Source of the DNA: Luscinia megarhynchos
Lineage: Eukaryota; Chordata; Aves; Passeriformes; Turdidae
Direction of reading: 5' to 3'
NCBI GenBank assembly: GCA_034336665.1
Contig: JAPFBE010000002.1
Coordinates: 32,281,406 to 32,345,405 of the forward strand
Length of the DNA: 64,000 nt
A program made the translations under genes and the position numbers. The notes under the pieces are model-generated. The model worked only from the letters and a program-made list of their open reading frames with translations, searched no databases and was not told the DNA's origin. Shown here piece after piece: positions 1 through 13,000 of the stretch (its first letter is position 1; each line of letters opens with the position of its first letter).

Positions 1-922
1 GACTTACTTTATTTTCCACCCATTTGTGCTCCAAACATCCCTTGTTAGAAAGATAACCAGACACTTCAATAATTTGCTATCAAACAACTTTATTTTGCAG
101 TGGGTGGCCATACATAAAGGGCAACTATTTCAAAACACCATATTTTCTATGTCTTCAATTTAAGAAGATTAATTTAGTAATCTGAGAAAATATTTGCCAA
201 GCAATATTGTTCCATCAACCAAATTCAACACAACTGATGTGTGCGCTCATAAATTAAATCACAAAACATTTCAGAGATGGGAATGAAAACAATTTCAAAA
301 GGAGTTACACAGGAAGATCTAAAAAGCATTAGAATAGTGTATTGAAAATGATGTAATGATGTGACGAATTTAAAGAAAACTTTGGAGTTGAAATTTTCAG
401 AAACCTTTCTGTGCAACACTGTGGACATTCATTCCTTTCGGCAGTTACTGTCATTGTGCAAGAAGAAAAAATATAAGTAGTCTCAGGAAGTATCTAGGAA
501 GTGTTCAAGCAAATCTTGGCAAGTCAGTAATGTATTTCATGATGCACAGATCAGTGTGTAACTTCTTTACTCTGTAGCTTCTTTATGTATGTATTATAAG
601 GAAAAGGTACATGATGTAATGTCAACATACAATTATGCTTGTACAAGTGCAGAAGTTTTTAGTTTATACAGCAACTCAATCTTAAGACGAGAAAATCAAG
701 GCACTGAGACAGTCCATTATGAAACATCTGTAAAAAATACACTTCAAAGGCCAGCCTGGTTTGTTGTCATTTAAAAGGTTTCATGTTCCTGTTGGAAAGG
801 TCAATAGAGAAAGTTAACCTTTGTGAGATTACTGACAGAAGTTTTGGCAGCAACTTTTAGTCAATAACATATGTGTAAAAGGAAGTATTTTGTATTACAA
901 AGATACAGGAAAAGCTAAACAT
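1..922 (-). other. MTRR: MTRR 3' UTR and downstream flank
   Basis: AT-rich sequence with no coding signal beyond chance short frames. Minus-strand AATAAA hexamers lie at 94-89 and 13-8 and could end the MTRR transcript, implying a 3' UTR of about 0.85 kb. The true cleavage site cannot be fixed from sequence alone. Confidence 0.5.
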
Positions 923-1067
923 TTAGCTCCAAACATCCTGCAAATATCGTTTTGTTTCTCGAAGCATGGCCAGGACTTTCATTGCTTCCAATTTGTCAGC
1001 TTCCATTTCCATGCTTAAAATGTCTACTACAGCATCACTTACATCATCAGCCATGTGCTTCTTATCT
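923..1067 (-). CDS. MTRR: MTRR coding exon 15 (last, with stop)
   Basis: Encodes [17 protein letters not shown] through KRYLQDVWS and the TAA stop at 923-925. The acceptor is a long T tract ending in TTTCAG. The penultimate Trp is the flavin-stacking aromatic residue of the family. Confidence 0.97.
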
Positions 1068-4000
1068 CTGAAAAATAAAAAAACAGAGGAGGAAAAGCAT
1101 AATAGCCTCAGAGGCAGGACAATATAGGAAAGAAGCATTAAAAAAATCCCAAACAACAATATAGCTTTTATATTGTACAGAATGGTTCTCAGTTTTCCTG
1201 CAGCTGAGCATTAACATTAACTAAGGTTTCTCTCAATCAAACACTACATAGTTTTCAGCATGCAGTATTCATAAGTAAAAAACCTTGCAACTCTAGCTGA
1301 GCTGTCAGAGAATAATTGGTTTCTCCAAGAAAGAACTGGACCTGCTGAATGAGTTTTGATTCTTATATCACTACATGGTTCCAATATTAAATTTAAAAAA
1401 CAGCAAAAATTGCTACCAAACCACTCGCTTATTAATAATGCTATTTTTAACACAAATAGCTTACACCTGCAGGAGAACACATTAACCTTGGGCCCTATAT
1501 TAAAACAGTTTGTCCATTTATCAACCAACTTTCTAAAACTCTTGAACCCACAGGTACATTAGCATCCACAAACAAAACCTCCCACTGTAAAATTTATTAG
1601 TATGATAAAGCTTTAGCATTCTGGAGAACCCAGACCTGGAACACAGTAGAAGACTGATATTGTCTCACAGATGAGCAGTTTCTCATCACATCTATTCATG
1701 TATCTCATTTTCTAAGGAGAAATCTATTGACTTGAAATATCCTATTATTTACTTGAATACTGAACAAAAAAATAAAAAAGGAAAAGAAATAATAAGCGGT
1801 TAAAACAATGAGTGGAACTGTGTGATTCCAAGCTGTATTTCAATATTATACTGGAAAACAGTGGGCACAGGGATGACAGTCTAGCTGTCCAGGAAGGATT
1901 TTTCAGCACTGTATTGGTCCTTTCTTTCAGACAGCTGTAAATCTTTCTAAAGACTCAAACTTCTGCTACTCTCTTTCTGAACAGCCCATTTCCACTCTAC
2001 TCACCCACATACATAGAAGTAACCTCTCTCTTTCAGCAGGACTCTGGCAACTTCCTTAGCACAAAGCCTAAGGACATCTTGCACATATTTAGGTGGGGCC
2101 ACTTCTGCAGTTGAAGAGTCTCTTGAGAAACAAACCTCAAGATGAGTTAAGGTTCCATTTTGAAGGAAACATTGGAGCTCATCTCTGAAATGTAGTAAAA
2201 ACCTGTTAGCAAGGGCTCAGAGATGAGCATTCCCTCATGAATACACAGTAGATGTTAAACTGTGAACTTGCTTGAACAAATAGTCTCGATCCTGATGCCG
2301 ACAACCAAAAAACAGCCATGTTTCTCCAAATTCCCAGTCTGCATGTTTCTCTCTGAGCTTTTGCCTAAAGAGACAAAAAAATCCAATCCTGTTTTATCCA
2401 GTGCAGAATCTGAAACATCTATAACCTAATTTCATTTAAAGTATCATTTTTAAAAAAACTTCTGGATTGGCAGAAATGTGAAATGATTTAGGTAAATCAA
2501 AGTCAAACTCTCATTTGATTTTCTTGACTACTCACTTTCAGACCAGCTCAAGATCAATCAACTTAAATTTTTTTTTTTTTTGGCCACAGTTTCATATTGG
2601 AATACTCAAGACTGACACATCCAAACACCCCAAAAAATAATCCTGACTGCTGAATAAGGAGATCACTACCATTTATCCTTCATTGGAAGCTATCTAAAAC
2701 CACCTGAGAAAACTCAGCAGTTTTAGAAGGCTTTCCATTTAGCTGTAAATATCTGCTAGATATTATAATTAACAATTTATTAACTACCACATCATCAGAA
2801 AAATTATTTCATTTTCTTGAAATAATGCTGGAAGTATTATTTTAAAGGCATTTTAGCTGCCATTTTCTAGTTACATTGTGGGAGAGAGAGAGATTTCATT
2901 TATACTTTAAAATAAAATGCAAAATACTTTTGAGATGTAAAGGTTTTTTTGAGAATCAAAATTAAGGAGTACATAATGATTTGGTTAAAGCAAGGCATGG
3001 AGTTAGAAATATCATTTCAAAATTTCACTTTTCTCTCAAAAAAAGGGTTCTAAAAATTGTTATAGGACCCAATAAACTCCATTATCTTACTGGAATTAAT
3101 GAGTCACATTGGAATATACGTCAGTTACCTTTAAAACCATTCCTACCCAAATACTTCACTCCACCTGTTCTTGTTTTCTGCAGAATGACCAAGTTTTTAC
3201 ATGTTCTTGGTGATGTGCTGTCACTTTTTGAACAAATATCTCTTTGCCTTGCAAAATTACGCTGCTGGATTTGGAGAGGGAAAATAAGAGATCCACCTTT
3301 CCTCACACAAACTCCCAAACACCAAGACTACTGCTGAGTTGAAGGTTCAGGTGTCAAGCTTCTTATCTTAAAACATCAAAATGTAAACCACACAGAAATA
3401 AGAGAATATGAGAGAAAACTTAACAATCAGCATGCCTTTATATATATATGCCCCTTCTCAAGGAGTGGATTTTGAATAACAAACTTAAGCCAATCAATAC
3501 TTCGTAAAAACTATCATCCTCTTACAGGACTTCCAGCAGCAATACAAACAGATAAAGGATTTAATTTTTTATTACTATTTCTGCAATACACCTAATTTCT
3601 CATGTATCTACTATGAATAGTAAATACAGTCAGATGAAAATGTCAGTTTTACTACTTCGAAAAAGACATAAATACGCAAGCAAAGCTTGTTTAAAATTAT
3701 TAAGACTGCTTATAAGGAAAAAAAATTAACTGCATTTATACTCAAATCCTCAGCCTGTATTTCTCCCCAACATAAAAAGGCTGGTCTCCAGTAACAACTT
3801 GGTACATACCTGTGTTGTAGGAAACCAATAAATGGTGAAATTCCTGTTCCTGGACCAACCATAATGAACGGCACAGATGGGTCCGCAGGTAAGTGGAAAG
3901 CGTTGTTTGGACGAGGAAAAATAGAGATCTAAAATTAAATTAGATAAAATATAATTGAAGGGTATTCTTAAGCACCATGACATTTTTAGAACCTTCAGGA

Positions 4001-7000
4001 TATTTACACAGCATATATGCTCACACACCTTTCCAAATCCTGAGTTTCAGAGTTCATTTTTAATGCCACACAGACATTTAGAATAAAATCTCACAGAAGT
4101 CTCTGGAGAAAAAAAAACAAAACCAAACAAAACAAAAAAACCCACACCATATTTACAAACCTGTTCATCCATCTGGAGGAAATCTGGAATAAACCACACA
4201 GGTATGACTTTCTAAATATGAAAATTGATTGCATCACAAATTTGGGGAATACTGTTACAGAATGCACAGAAAGTTTGGTGCTGGCATTCGAAGGGAAGTA
4301 CAGCTAGTTTACTGCTATTAAAGGCAACTCAACTTTTTTTTACATTGTGAGAGGTCAGGATTTGTTTATAGTGAATTGAAGCCTACTGGTAAGGAGCCTG
4401 CTTTCTTCATTTTCATAAAAGTTTGACATGATTTCCAGAAGTGCATATGGATGAGGGGAGGCAGGTTAACAGCTCAAAAATCTTGGAAAATTGTTTTATA
4501 TAATCACAGTGATAAACAGTAACTCTAATTTTCATATCTGTGTAGAAAGGAAGTTATATTTTCATACCTATCTCTGAGACATGGCCAACATAATCTATAG
4601 AAAACAAGAGATTACTATTTTTAATTCTAAAAGATTATTCAAGATTCAATAGCAGTCATAGCAGACTTTCATCCATTAAAGTAATAATCAAATATTCAAT
4701 TTATTTTGCACATTAATTATGAAAGTATTTGGATTTACTTTCAAGTTTAATGAAGGAGAAAGGCACTAGACCAAGTTATTTAATCTTTGTTGTGTAAATC
4801 TGAATGGTTTAGCACTACTAATTTTTTATACTTTAATTCACTACAGATATAACAATGTTATATATATGTTGCAATGTTGAAGAACATTATTTTCGTAGTT
4901 TCATGCTGTTAAAAAAATAGAATAATTCTTGCTGATGGGGAACAATACTTATATATATCTACACTTCACACCACCCTTGAGTTAGGAGGCTATTTACCCT
5001 ATTAATGACTCCAAACTGGTCATTCTTTCAAAACAGACTGCAAATGGTAAACACATTTATACTGTAAAACGTATTAAATTAATCTAATACATTTTTGCAT
5101 AAGATCACTCTCATCTATTTTGCATTGTTGTTCCATATATTTCTGCAATCTATGTGCATTGCTGCACATTTATCTATGCTGAATTCTAGCTTGTGCAGCA
5201 GATGGGAATAATTCTAAACTTTATCCAGACTCATTTTGTAATAATATTTATTTTTTCTTTTTAGCCACCTCTTTTTCTTGTTTGATCTTTCATTAATTTC
5301 AAATCAATTATATTTCAAATAAAGAGCAGATGTGAACACTGGAATAGCATATATGATGCACACATTAATCTTTGCATTAGTTTTAAAGAATGAAGGTAAC
5401 TTGGTGTTTTTTCCCTTTTTGAATTATCGGCACAGTTTTCTTTCACCCTAATTCTATTCTTGTTTCCATTTTTCATAATCAAATATAGATTAGGCTGCCA
5501 GCAGTTTTTTTTGAGAAAAGGTATGTATATCACACATCAATTATATAGTAGAACTCCAATTTTTAAATAATTAGCTCAGACCTAGTGACTTTGAGATCGA
5601 TTTATTATGAAGAATCTCTGCCACAAAATGAAATTAGGGGAAAAAAAATCAAAAAGTACCTTCTCCCAGTAATATCAACTGTGGTAAACAATCACTGATA
5701 CACATCAGAAAAAAGCACAGATAACTGTCCTCTGTGTCACATTCAATAACCTGGCCTTTGCACACTCTGGAAGACCTGACAAGGAGTGTGAGTTTTACAG
5801 TTTCTTCCCTATTACCTGCCACTGTTTCCTAGAAATGACCAAGTGCCTCTCTCTTGTGATGCAAACAGTCACAGCCATTTCATTACACAGTGGTAGGTCA
5901 GTTCACAAAAGCATCCTCCAAGATATACTTAGGACTACAGAGGGGTGAAAAACAACTCTGGCTTTTCAGCAATGGAAAATTTCACAATTTAGGTATGCAT
6001 AGGTAAGTAAAATTTAACTTCAGTGTTTAGGAATGAAGTTCTGGACGTTATACAGGAGTATAACTGCAAAATTAAGGTGTATGCTGCCAAAAAACCTGCA
6101 CTACATCACAGCAGTGAATGAAGAAATGTGCAGTTGTTTTAAACATGCATAAATTTAACAGTTTATGACTTTAGATCTAATATTCATACCTTTTCAATTA
6201 AAGACCTTTCTCCTTTCGTATCCAGAGAGTTTTTACTGGAGTGCAGTAGAGGTGCAACTAACTCAGCAAGCCACCCTGTACATACTCCTCTTCGTGAGAC
6301 AGGTCTAGAGGGACCAGCAGGGAACTCCACAACATTAAATACAAAGCACAGCCTTCCTGGCTGGTATAAGTTCGAACTGCAAAGACAAAAATATTAAAAA
6401 AACAACCCAAAATCTGAGAGACAGCTGTACAATCTTGCAGCAGGTCCACTTGTAGCCCAGACCACTTAAACTGAATCAAGATTCTCAATGTTCAGCTAAC
6501 TGCATAATACTTATATTTAGTTAGAAATTGTCTTAAGGGTGAACTCAAAGGCCAGTGTCTACAGAAGGGAATCCAAATTCCTACCAGATTCCTGTGTATG
6601 TGAGCTTGTTCTTGAGAGCTTTACCAAAGCCTTCTCACACACTCAAAACTATATTATTTAAAATAGTCTAAAAATGTTTTTTGCAATAGAGTCCCAACAA
6701 CATTTTCTTCTTTACTCCTCTTTCTTCCTCAGATTATAACATACACAAACACATATGAGAAAAACCACATATCTAAATAAATAAGAAGATACAATTTGAA
6801 TATTTCATTACCTTGACACTGAGTAGGATCTGGCTTGTAATTTAGGAAGATGTTCTGAAGAACAGAAAAAAAAAAAGTATCATTAATAAAATTAATGTGA
6901 TTCACCCCAATGAAGATACTGTATAATGAGTGTTTACACTACAACAGATTACAAGGTATTTTAATTTAACTGTAATTTTATTCTAGTAACTTCAGTGTTT

Positions 7001-10000
7001 GTGGTTCAGAAACACGCAATTAAGACCTTCACTCTATTTTGAATGGGTTTTAGACTTTGTGGAACATCAATTAGAGAACCTATAGAATGAGATCATAACA
7101 GCTAATTTATGGGGTTCTTGATCAAACAGAAGTGACTATAAGCTGTACAGAAGAGGTGCCAGTAGGAAGCAGATGAGGTGAAGCTTGAAATTTAATTTTC
7201 CCCACTTTTCGTTTATGAGCTCAAAAGGTCTCACAATACAGATTGCTTGATGTAAAGTTTCCTAAATATAATGTCCTAGAAGCAGATATGACAGCTCAGT
7301 TTCAAACCACTGATTACCTATGCAAAATTTTGAAATCTCAGCTGAAAAAACAAGACACAGGAGTTCACGGGGTATGTTTTGAACAACCAACCCCCTACAT
7401 ATATCACACACACACATTTATATCTATATACATATGCACATAAGCAGAACGACCCTTTTTGCCAGTACATGTGCACCCTAACATATTTAAAGGTGCTCTG
7501 CTATATAATAGTTGCTTGGCAGAGTTAAGAAAAGGTAGAGCAGTGAAATCACTTAAACAAGACACTAAATCCACTCAGCAATTTTGCGTAAGGGTGGACA
7601 AGGTGACTGAAAGAACACAGGAAGTAATTTCTTTGACTCATATTGTGAGTCATATCATTTGGATTTCAATTTGAAAAATAACTGCCAGCAATTTCAGTAT
7701 TTGACATGGTTAGAGTTGTAGTCTCATCCTTTCAGTATTTTGTATCAGGAACCCAGTGTGTTAGACATAACATAAATACAAATACACTGGGAAAAGCATT
7801 CTGTTTAAACAGGTAAAAGTGCAGGAAAAGACCACGTAGGCAGAGAAATTAGGAGTTGTAAAAATACATCACTTTTAATAGTAAGCAACTGATGAACTGA
7901 TTCATAAAGACCCTAATCCTGCAAGTGCCTCATGCTTACTTTCTATGTACAGGAGTAATCCAGAGTCAAAGCATTGGTACGAACCTAAATGTTTACAGAA
8001 AGAAAGTCAAAGACTACAAACTGTAGAACAGAGCTTTGCTCCCCAACAAGAATTTCATCTTGATCACTACAGAAACAATAATATTCCTAAAGCAGTTAAC
8101 TGAGCAGTTACTCCCCTTTCTTGGGAAATTGAAATTTAGCCTGATGGATTTTCAGAAACCAAATCTAATTAAATTTAAATCAGTCTTTTACCAATTAACA
8201 GGCTAAGTGAAGGCTTGCAGCTTGGAAAAGCATGAAGTAAATCCAGGAGGCAAACATTAGAATCTCTAATAAAGTGAGTGTAATCAGAGGCTCCTTGTCT
8301 GCTGCAAAGCTCTTGAAGCCTCCGTTTTTCTCCCACATCGCTGGTACATTCTACAAGAGCTCGCAAAAATGCCTGTAGGGAAGAAAGGAAAGAGTGAAGG
8401 GTAAAAAAAACTTGTCCATTTGGGAAAATGGTCACAAAAGTGGGAAAAACTTGGGCTGCCTGGGGACAGGAATTAGGTTAATGGACAATATACTTTATTT
8501 CTCAATTTTGTTTTGATTGCTCTTCTAATGTCTGCATCGTCAGAAAATCCTACTCAGCCTGAGTAAGGAAGATCCAAAAAAACAGGCACAAGCCATTCCC
8601 TCCAAAATTCCAGATTTTTGAAAGCTGTTCTTATTGCCCCTATTTACACTTTAGTTAGGCAGCTCCATAACACAATTCATGACAAAACACCATTTGCTAA
8701 GTTACAGAAGCCAGGAAACTAATAACAAAAACCTTAGGAGAGGAATGACTATAAATACAGTATGGTATTAAATGAGTCATGTTAACGTTATTGTGGTGTT
8801 TTATGCTGTACTTTATGCCTACATACTGGTAGCAAACTTTTCTTAAAGGAAAGTTAAATTGAGCATTGTAAGATAAATTGAAGAGTGGATGTAAATACTT
8901 ACAAGTTTTTTTCAATAAGGGAAGATGGAAATAGACACAGTACATAAAAGAAAAAAAGATAGAACACCAAATGCAATCAGATGACACATTCTACACAAAG
9001 GAATACTTGGGAAATAATGTGTGCTCAACCATAGAGATTCCAGACAATAGTTTTGAGTATAGAGTTATATAAAGCACATTTTAGGTTGAAGACTTAATAC
9101 AGCAGGCAGGTTATAAAAACTGGCTTCAGTGATACTCCCCAGCCAGTACTCTCTGCCTACTCTTATTGCTGAGACAAATTTTCAAAATCATTAAATGCAG
9201 TTTTGAAAACATTGAAATAACAGGAGAATTCTCTTCTGCTGCAAAATCCACTAAATGGAGTAAAAATGTCCTCCCAAAAACTGATTTCCCTCGGAGACCT
9301 GACCACACAATCATCTAGCTTCATATTTCATATAAAGCTACCTTTAAAATATGTTTTGACAATACCAGAAATACAGATAGAAGCTCTGAATTTTTTACAT
9401 GCACAAAATTAAAGGGAAATATACAAGTATACATGTTGTGAGAACAAACACTATAAAAGCAAAAATTTTTCTTTGAATTCTGCTAGATTACTGAAATACT
9501 AAAGAAAAGCTTTAAAATGTCAGTTTTCACACAATATTGTGAGTTGGAAGGGGCCCACAAGGACCATGAACTCCAGCTCTTAAGTGAATGGCCCACAGAG
9601 GGTTACTAGCACCATGCTCTGACCAACCAAGTTGATGCAAAGGATACTGTGGTATATTTGCATACAGCAACAAGCATCTTTTTAGCAACAGAACTTGACA
9701 GATGTGGCTCCCTCTGATTAAAAGACTGTTTACTTTAAAATGACTATGGGGCTAGGTTCAGCCAGGCTTCCCAGTTATCTGGCACCAAATTATCTAACAC
9801 TTTTCTACTTACTTCCAGGCTAGTCATGAATCAAGATACCGCAGAGCAGGAATGTCTTCCAGATAAACTACCAGAAGTGACATTTCTCAGAGAAAAGTAC
9901 AAACAGAAGCATACCAACTGACAATCCCTATTCACCAAGAGATACCATAACTACACACAAAACAAGGACAGATCTCTAAGAGACTACATAGTATAGAATT

Positions 10001-13000
10001 ATTAATTTCTCTTTAGAAGAAAAAACACATAAATACCTTTTTGGGTATTGCTCTTATTTCCAGACACCAGGTTAAAATGAATTTGAGAGTGCTTCTTTCA
10101 GGGATGTGCTGTGGACGAGATGCTCCTAGTTCAGTAAGAGGAAACAAAAAAAAACAAAAACAGAGTAAAATGTGCATCTCTTAATATACGGAAGTGGCAT
10201 CACACATCTCACACTTAATGGACAAATTGTGCCTCCCTTAATGCTGGGAATCTCACAGTGAGAACTGATTTAGCTCTAAACCAGAACAACAAAGAGCTCT
10301 ACACCATCCTGTGGAAATAAAGGCACAGTTGAGCAGCACCATTAAGACATGAACTGCAATGTAAGAATGGAGTAATCCACACAGGCCCGGCTGGCAGTAC
10401 ACAGGCACACTCTGAACCTGCAGCTACTCATTCTGAAGGATGGCATCAGAATACTCAGCAGAACACATCCATAGACCTACAGGTCCATTAAAAGGCACCT
10501 TACAACTGCACAAAGGCTTGTCCTTGAGGGGAGCAGCCCTCTTAGGCTGTAAAACAGATTGACATGCAGTGCTGTGCAAGGAGATTTTACTTTCAAGTGG
10601 GGTATTGTAAGGTTGTGTGATTAAAACCTTATCTCCATAAACATGAAGGAGCACAGAGTAAGAACGAGATGGATGAATGCCAATGACAGGCTGCAGTTCC
10701 CAGTCAAGAGCTCATCTACTCATCTACAGTAAAAGAAGCAGCACCTTTCTTATGCATCCTCTTTTTTAACACATTGCTGTGACTTCCAACATGCCTGCAT
10801 GGAAACACAACATGTCTTCCCATACTGAGGGGAAAAATATTCAAAACTATGCACACCAACTCCTATACCAGCACAGAAAGGAGCATTGGTCCATGACCAG
10901 TGCATCAAGTCATACCTTTCTTTTTAGTGCCCTGCTTAATTTTTACACAAATGAAGTCATCTCCTTTTTCAGAAAGTCCCAAAAGGCGAAGAAGCTCTTC
11001 CACTTCACTGACGTTGTTGGGACATATTACATAGAAGGCATCTCCAGGTTGGTACTCAAAGGCTGTATCCTGTTTTAAAACATGAAACATTTCTATTAAA
11101 TCTTACTACAAACCAAAGCATTCCCATTCCTGACAAAACCCTTCCTACTACTGTGCTCACATTAAGTCAAATATTCTTTTATTCTATACTAACACTTGGC
11201 TGTTTTGAGCAAATCAGAAACAAAGTAGTCATGTTTTCTTTCCAGGCTTAGCCTTACTAATTAGGAAAAAGTCTTTCCTTATCTAGTTTAAATATTTGGA
11301 CACTCTTTAATGAGAACTGCTGAGCAGCCCAAACAGAAGGAAAATAAATATGTATTAAGAGGTTGTGTTATATAATCAGCCCAGATCATTAATTACTGAT
11401 GTTCTACATTTTCTGGTTTGAGAAGAGCAAAGAAATGAAGTCATCATAATTAATGCAACTTTTTATAGAGATACATCACCACTAAAACAAAATTTGCTGG
11501 TTAAACTATTTGATTAATTGTGACACAAATGACCAGAATTGCTTTCATTTTTGGAGAAAAAAAGAAAAACAACCAGACAAGAGCACAGTGAAAATTCAAA
11601 TCTTAAGACCTAGATTCTACTTAGCTGCCTGAGATTCTTGTGTGCAACTGCTGAAACTCTTGTATGCAACTCAAGCTTCTGCCTGTTAAAGGAACACGCA
11701 GATTTATACTTGCATCATTTCCCTTATGCATCAGGTGTGACCTGCATACACAGACTGACAAGAATGTTAGGTGAGAGGCAAGAAAATGCTTACATTTTCA
11801 GTGGGTGCTGATGACAGAACGCATATATACATACAAATACATACAAAAAATAATGCATCTCAAAGAATCAGTTGCTCAAAACTTAACTGAGTCTATTTAT
11901 AACTGAGATTTAAATATGTCTCATGTATATTGAGACAGATTAGGCTAAGAGTCCAACAGAAGGCACTGCCAGAAATCACAGTATCCCAAAAGTAATATTC
12001 TATCCATTTGAGAAAACACTCAAAAGCAACATCCTTTCCTTTTCAAGATTTCTTATAAAGTAATATTGAGCACTCTCTGCCTGCCTTTCATCTTCAAATC
12101 AGTATACAAAATATGATCTTCACCAAATAAACTAAACCAGTTTTTTAACTGAGGGTAAGCGAGGTTGACAGTTTGAGAAGACATAAACTAGGAACAGCAA
12201 ATGAATGTCAAAGGCAGAAACAGGGCTCAAGAGCTAACAATTCCTACCACTTGATACTATTAGTGAAATTACTACATATGTAGATTACTCACCATAATGA
12301 ACAGTCACAATTCACTATACAGTTTATAAACGGAAAGATTATTAATTTTTAATATTCCTGGACTGCCTTTCTCCACTGCAAATTCCCTTCATAAAGGTAT
12401 TTCAATCCATATGATATCCATGGAACAACAAAGAAATTAACTTGACACTTTGCTCATTTTGACTTCCACAGAGTCCTATTTTTCAGCAAATAAATCAAAC
12501 TTTACATTTACGAAATGGATCAGCGTAAGCTGACATCCTATTGAACAGAGAATTATTTTTCTTTTCAAACAGTCAAATAAATAATTTTCCCCCTCAGCTA
12601 TTATACATAACACACATGTTTTTCACCCTTTATTTCAACACACTAAAGAAAAAGCCATCACCAACTTACTGCAATATCAAGCTCTAAGAGCAATGCAGTC
12701 TTTATAGCATCTCCCCTAGTGAGCTGAATGGCTTTTGTAACTGGCACTTCAAAGGTTGTTCCCTCTGAGATCAGCGAAGACAGATGCGGATTCTGAAAAA
12801 GATGACACAAACTTACACTAAAATGCAAATCAGCTTTACAACAGCTTACTATGACATACAGAAATTGGTATTGGTACAGGTTGTTTTTGAAACAATCTCA
12901 GAAAACAACTCAAAAAAATAAGGAAAAACATGAATCTTCTATACACATAGAGCGTTTTGCTCTTTTTAAAGAATCACATCTAAACAATAACTGGCATATA

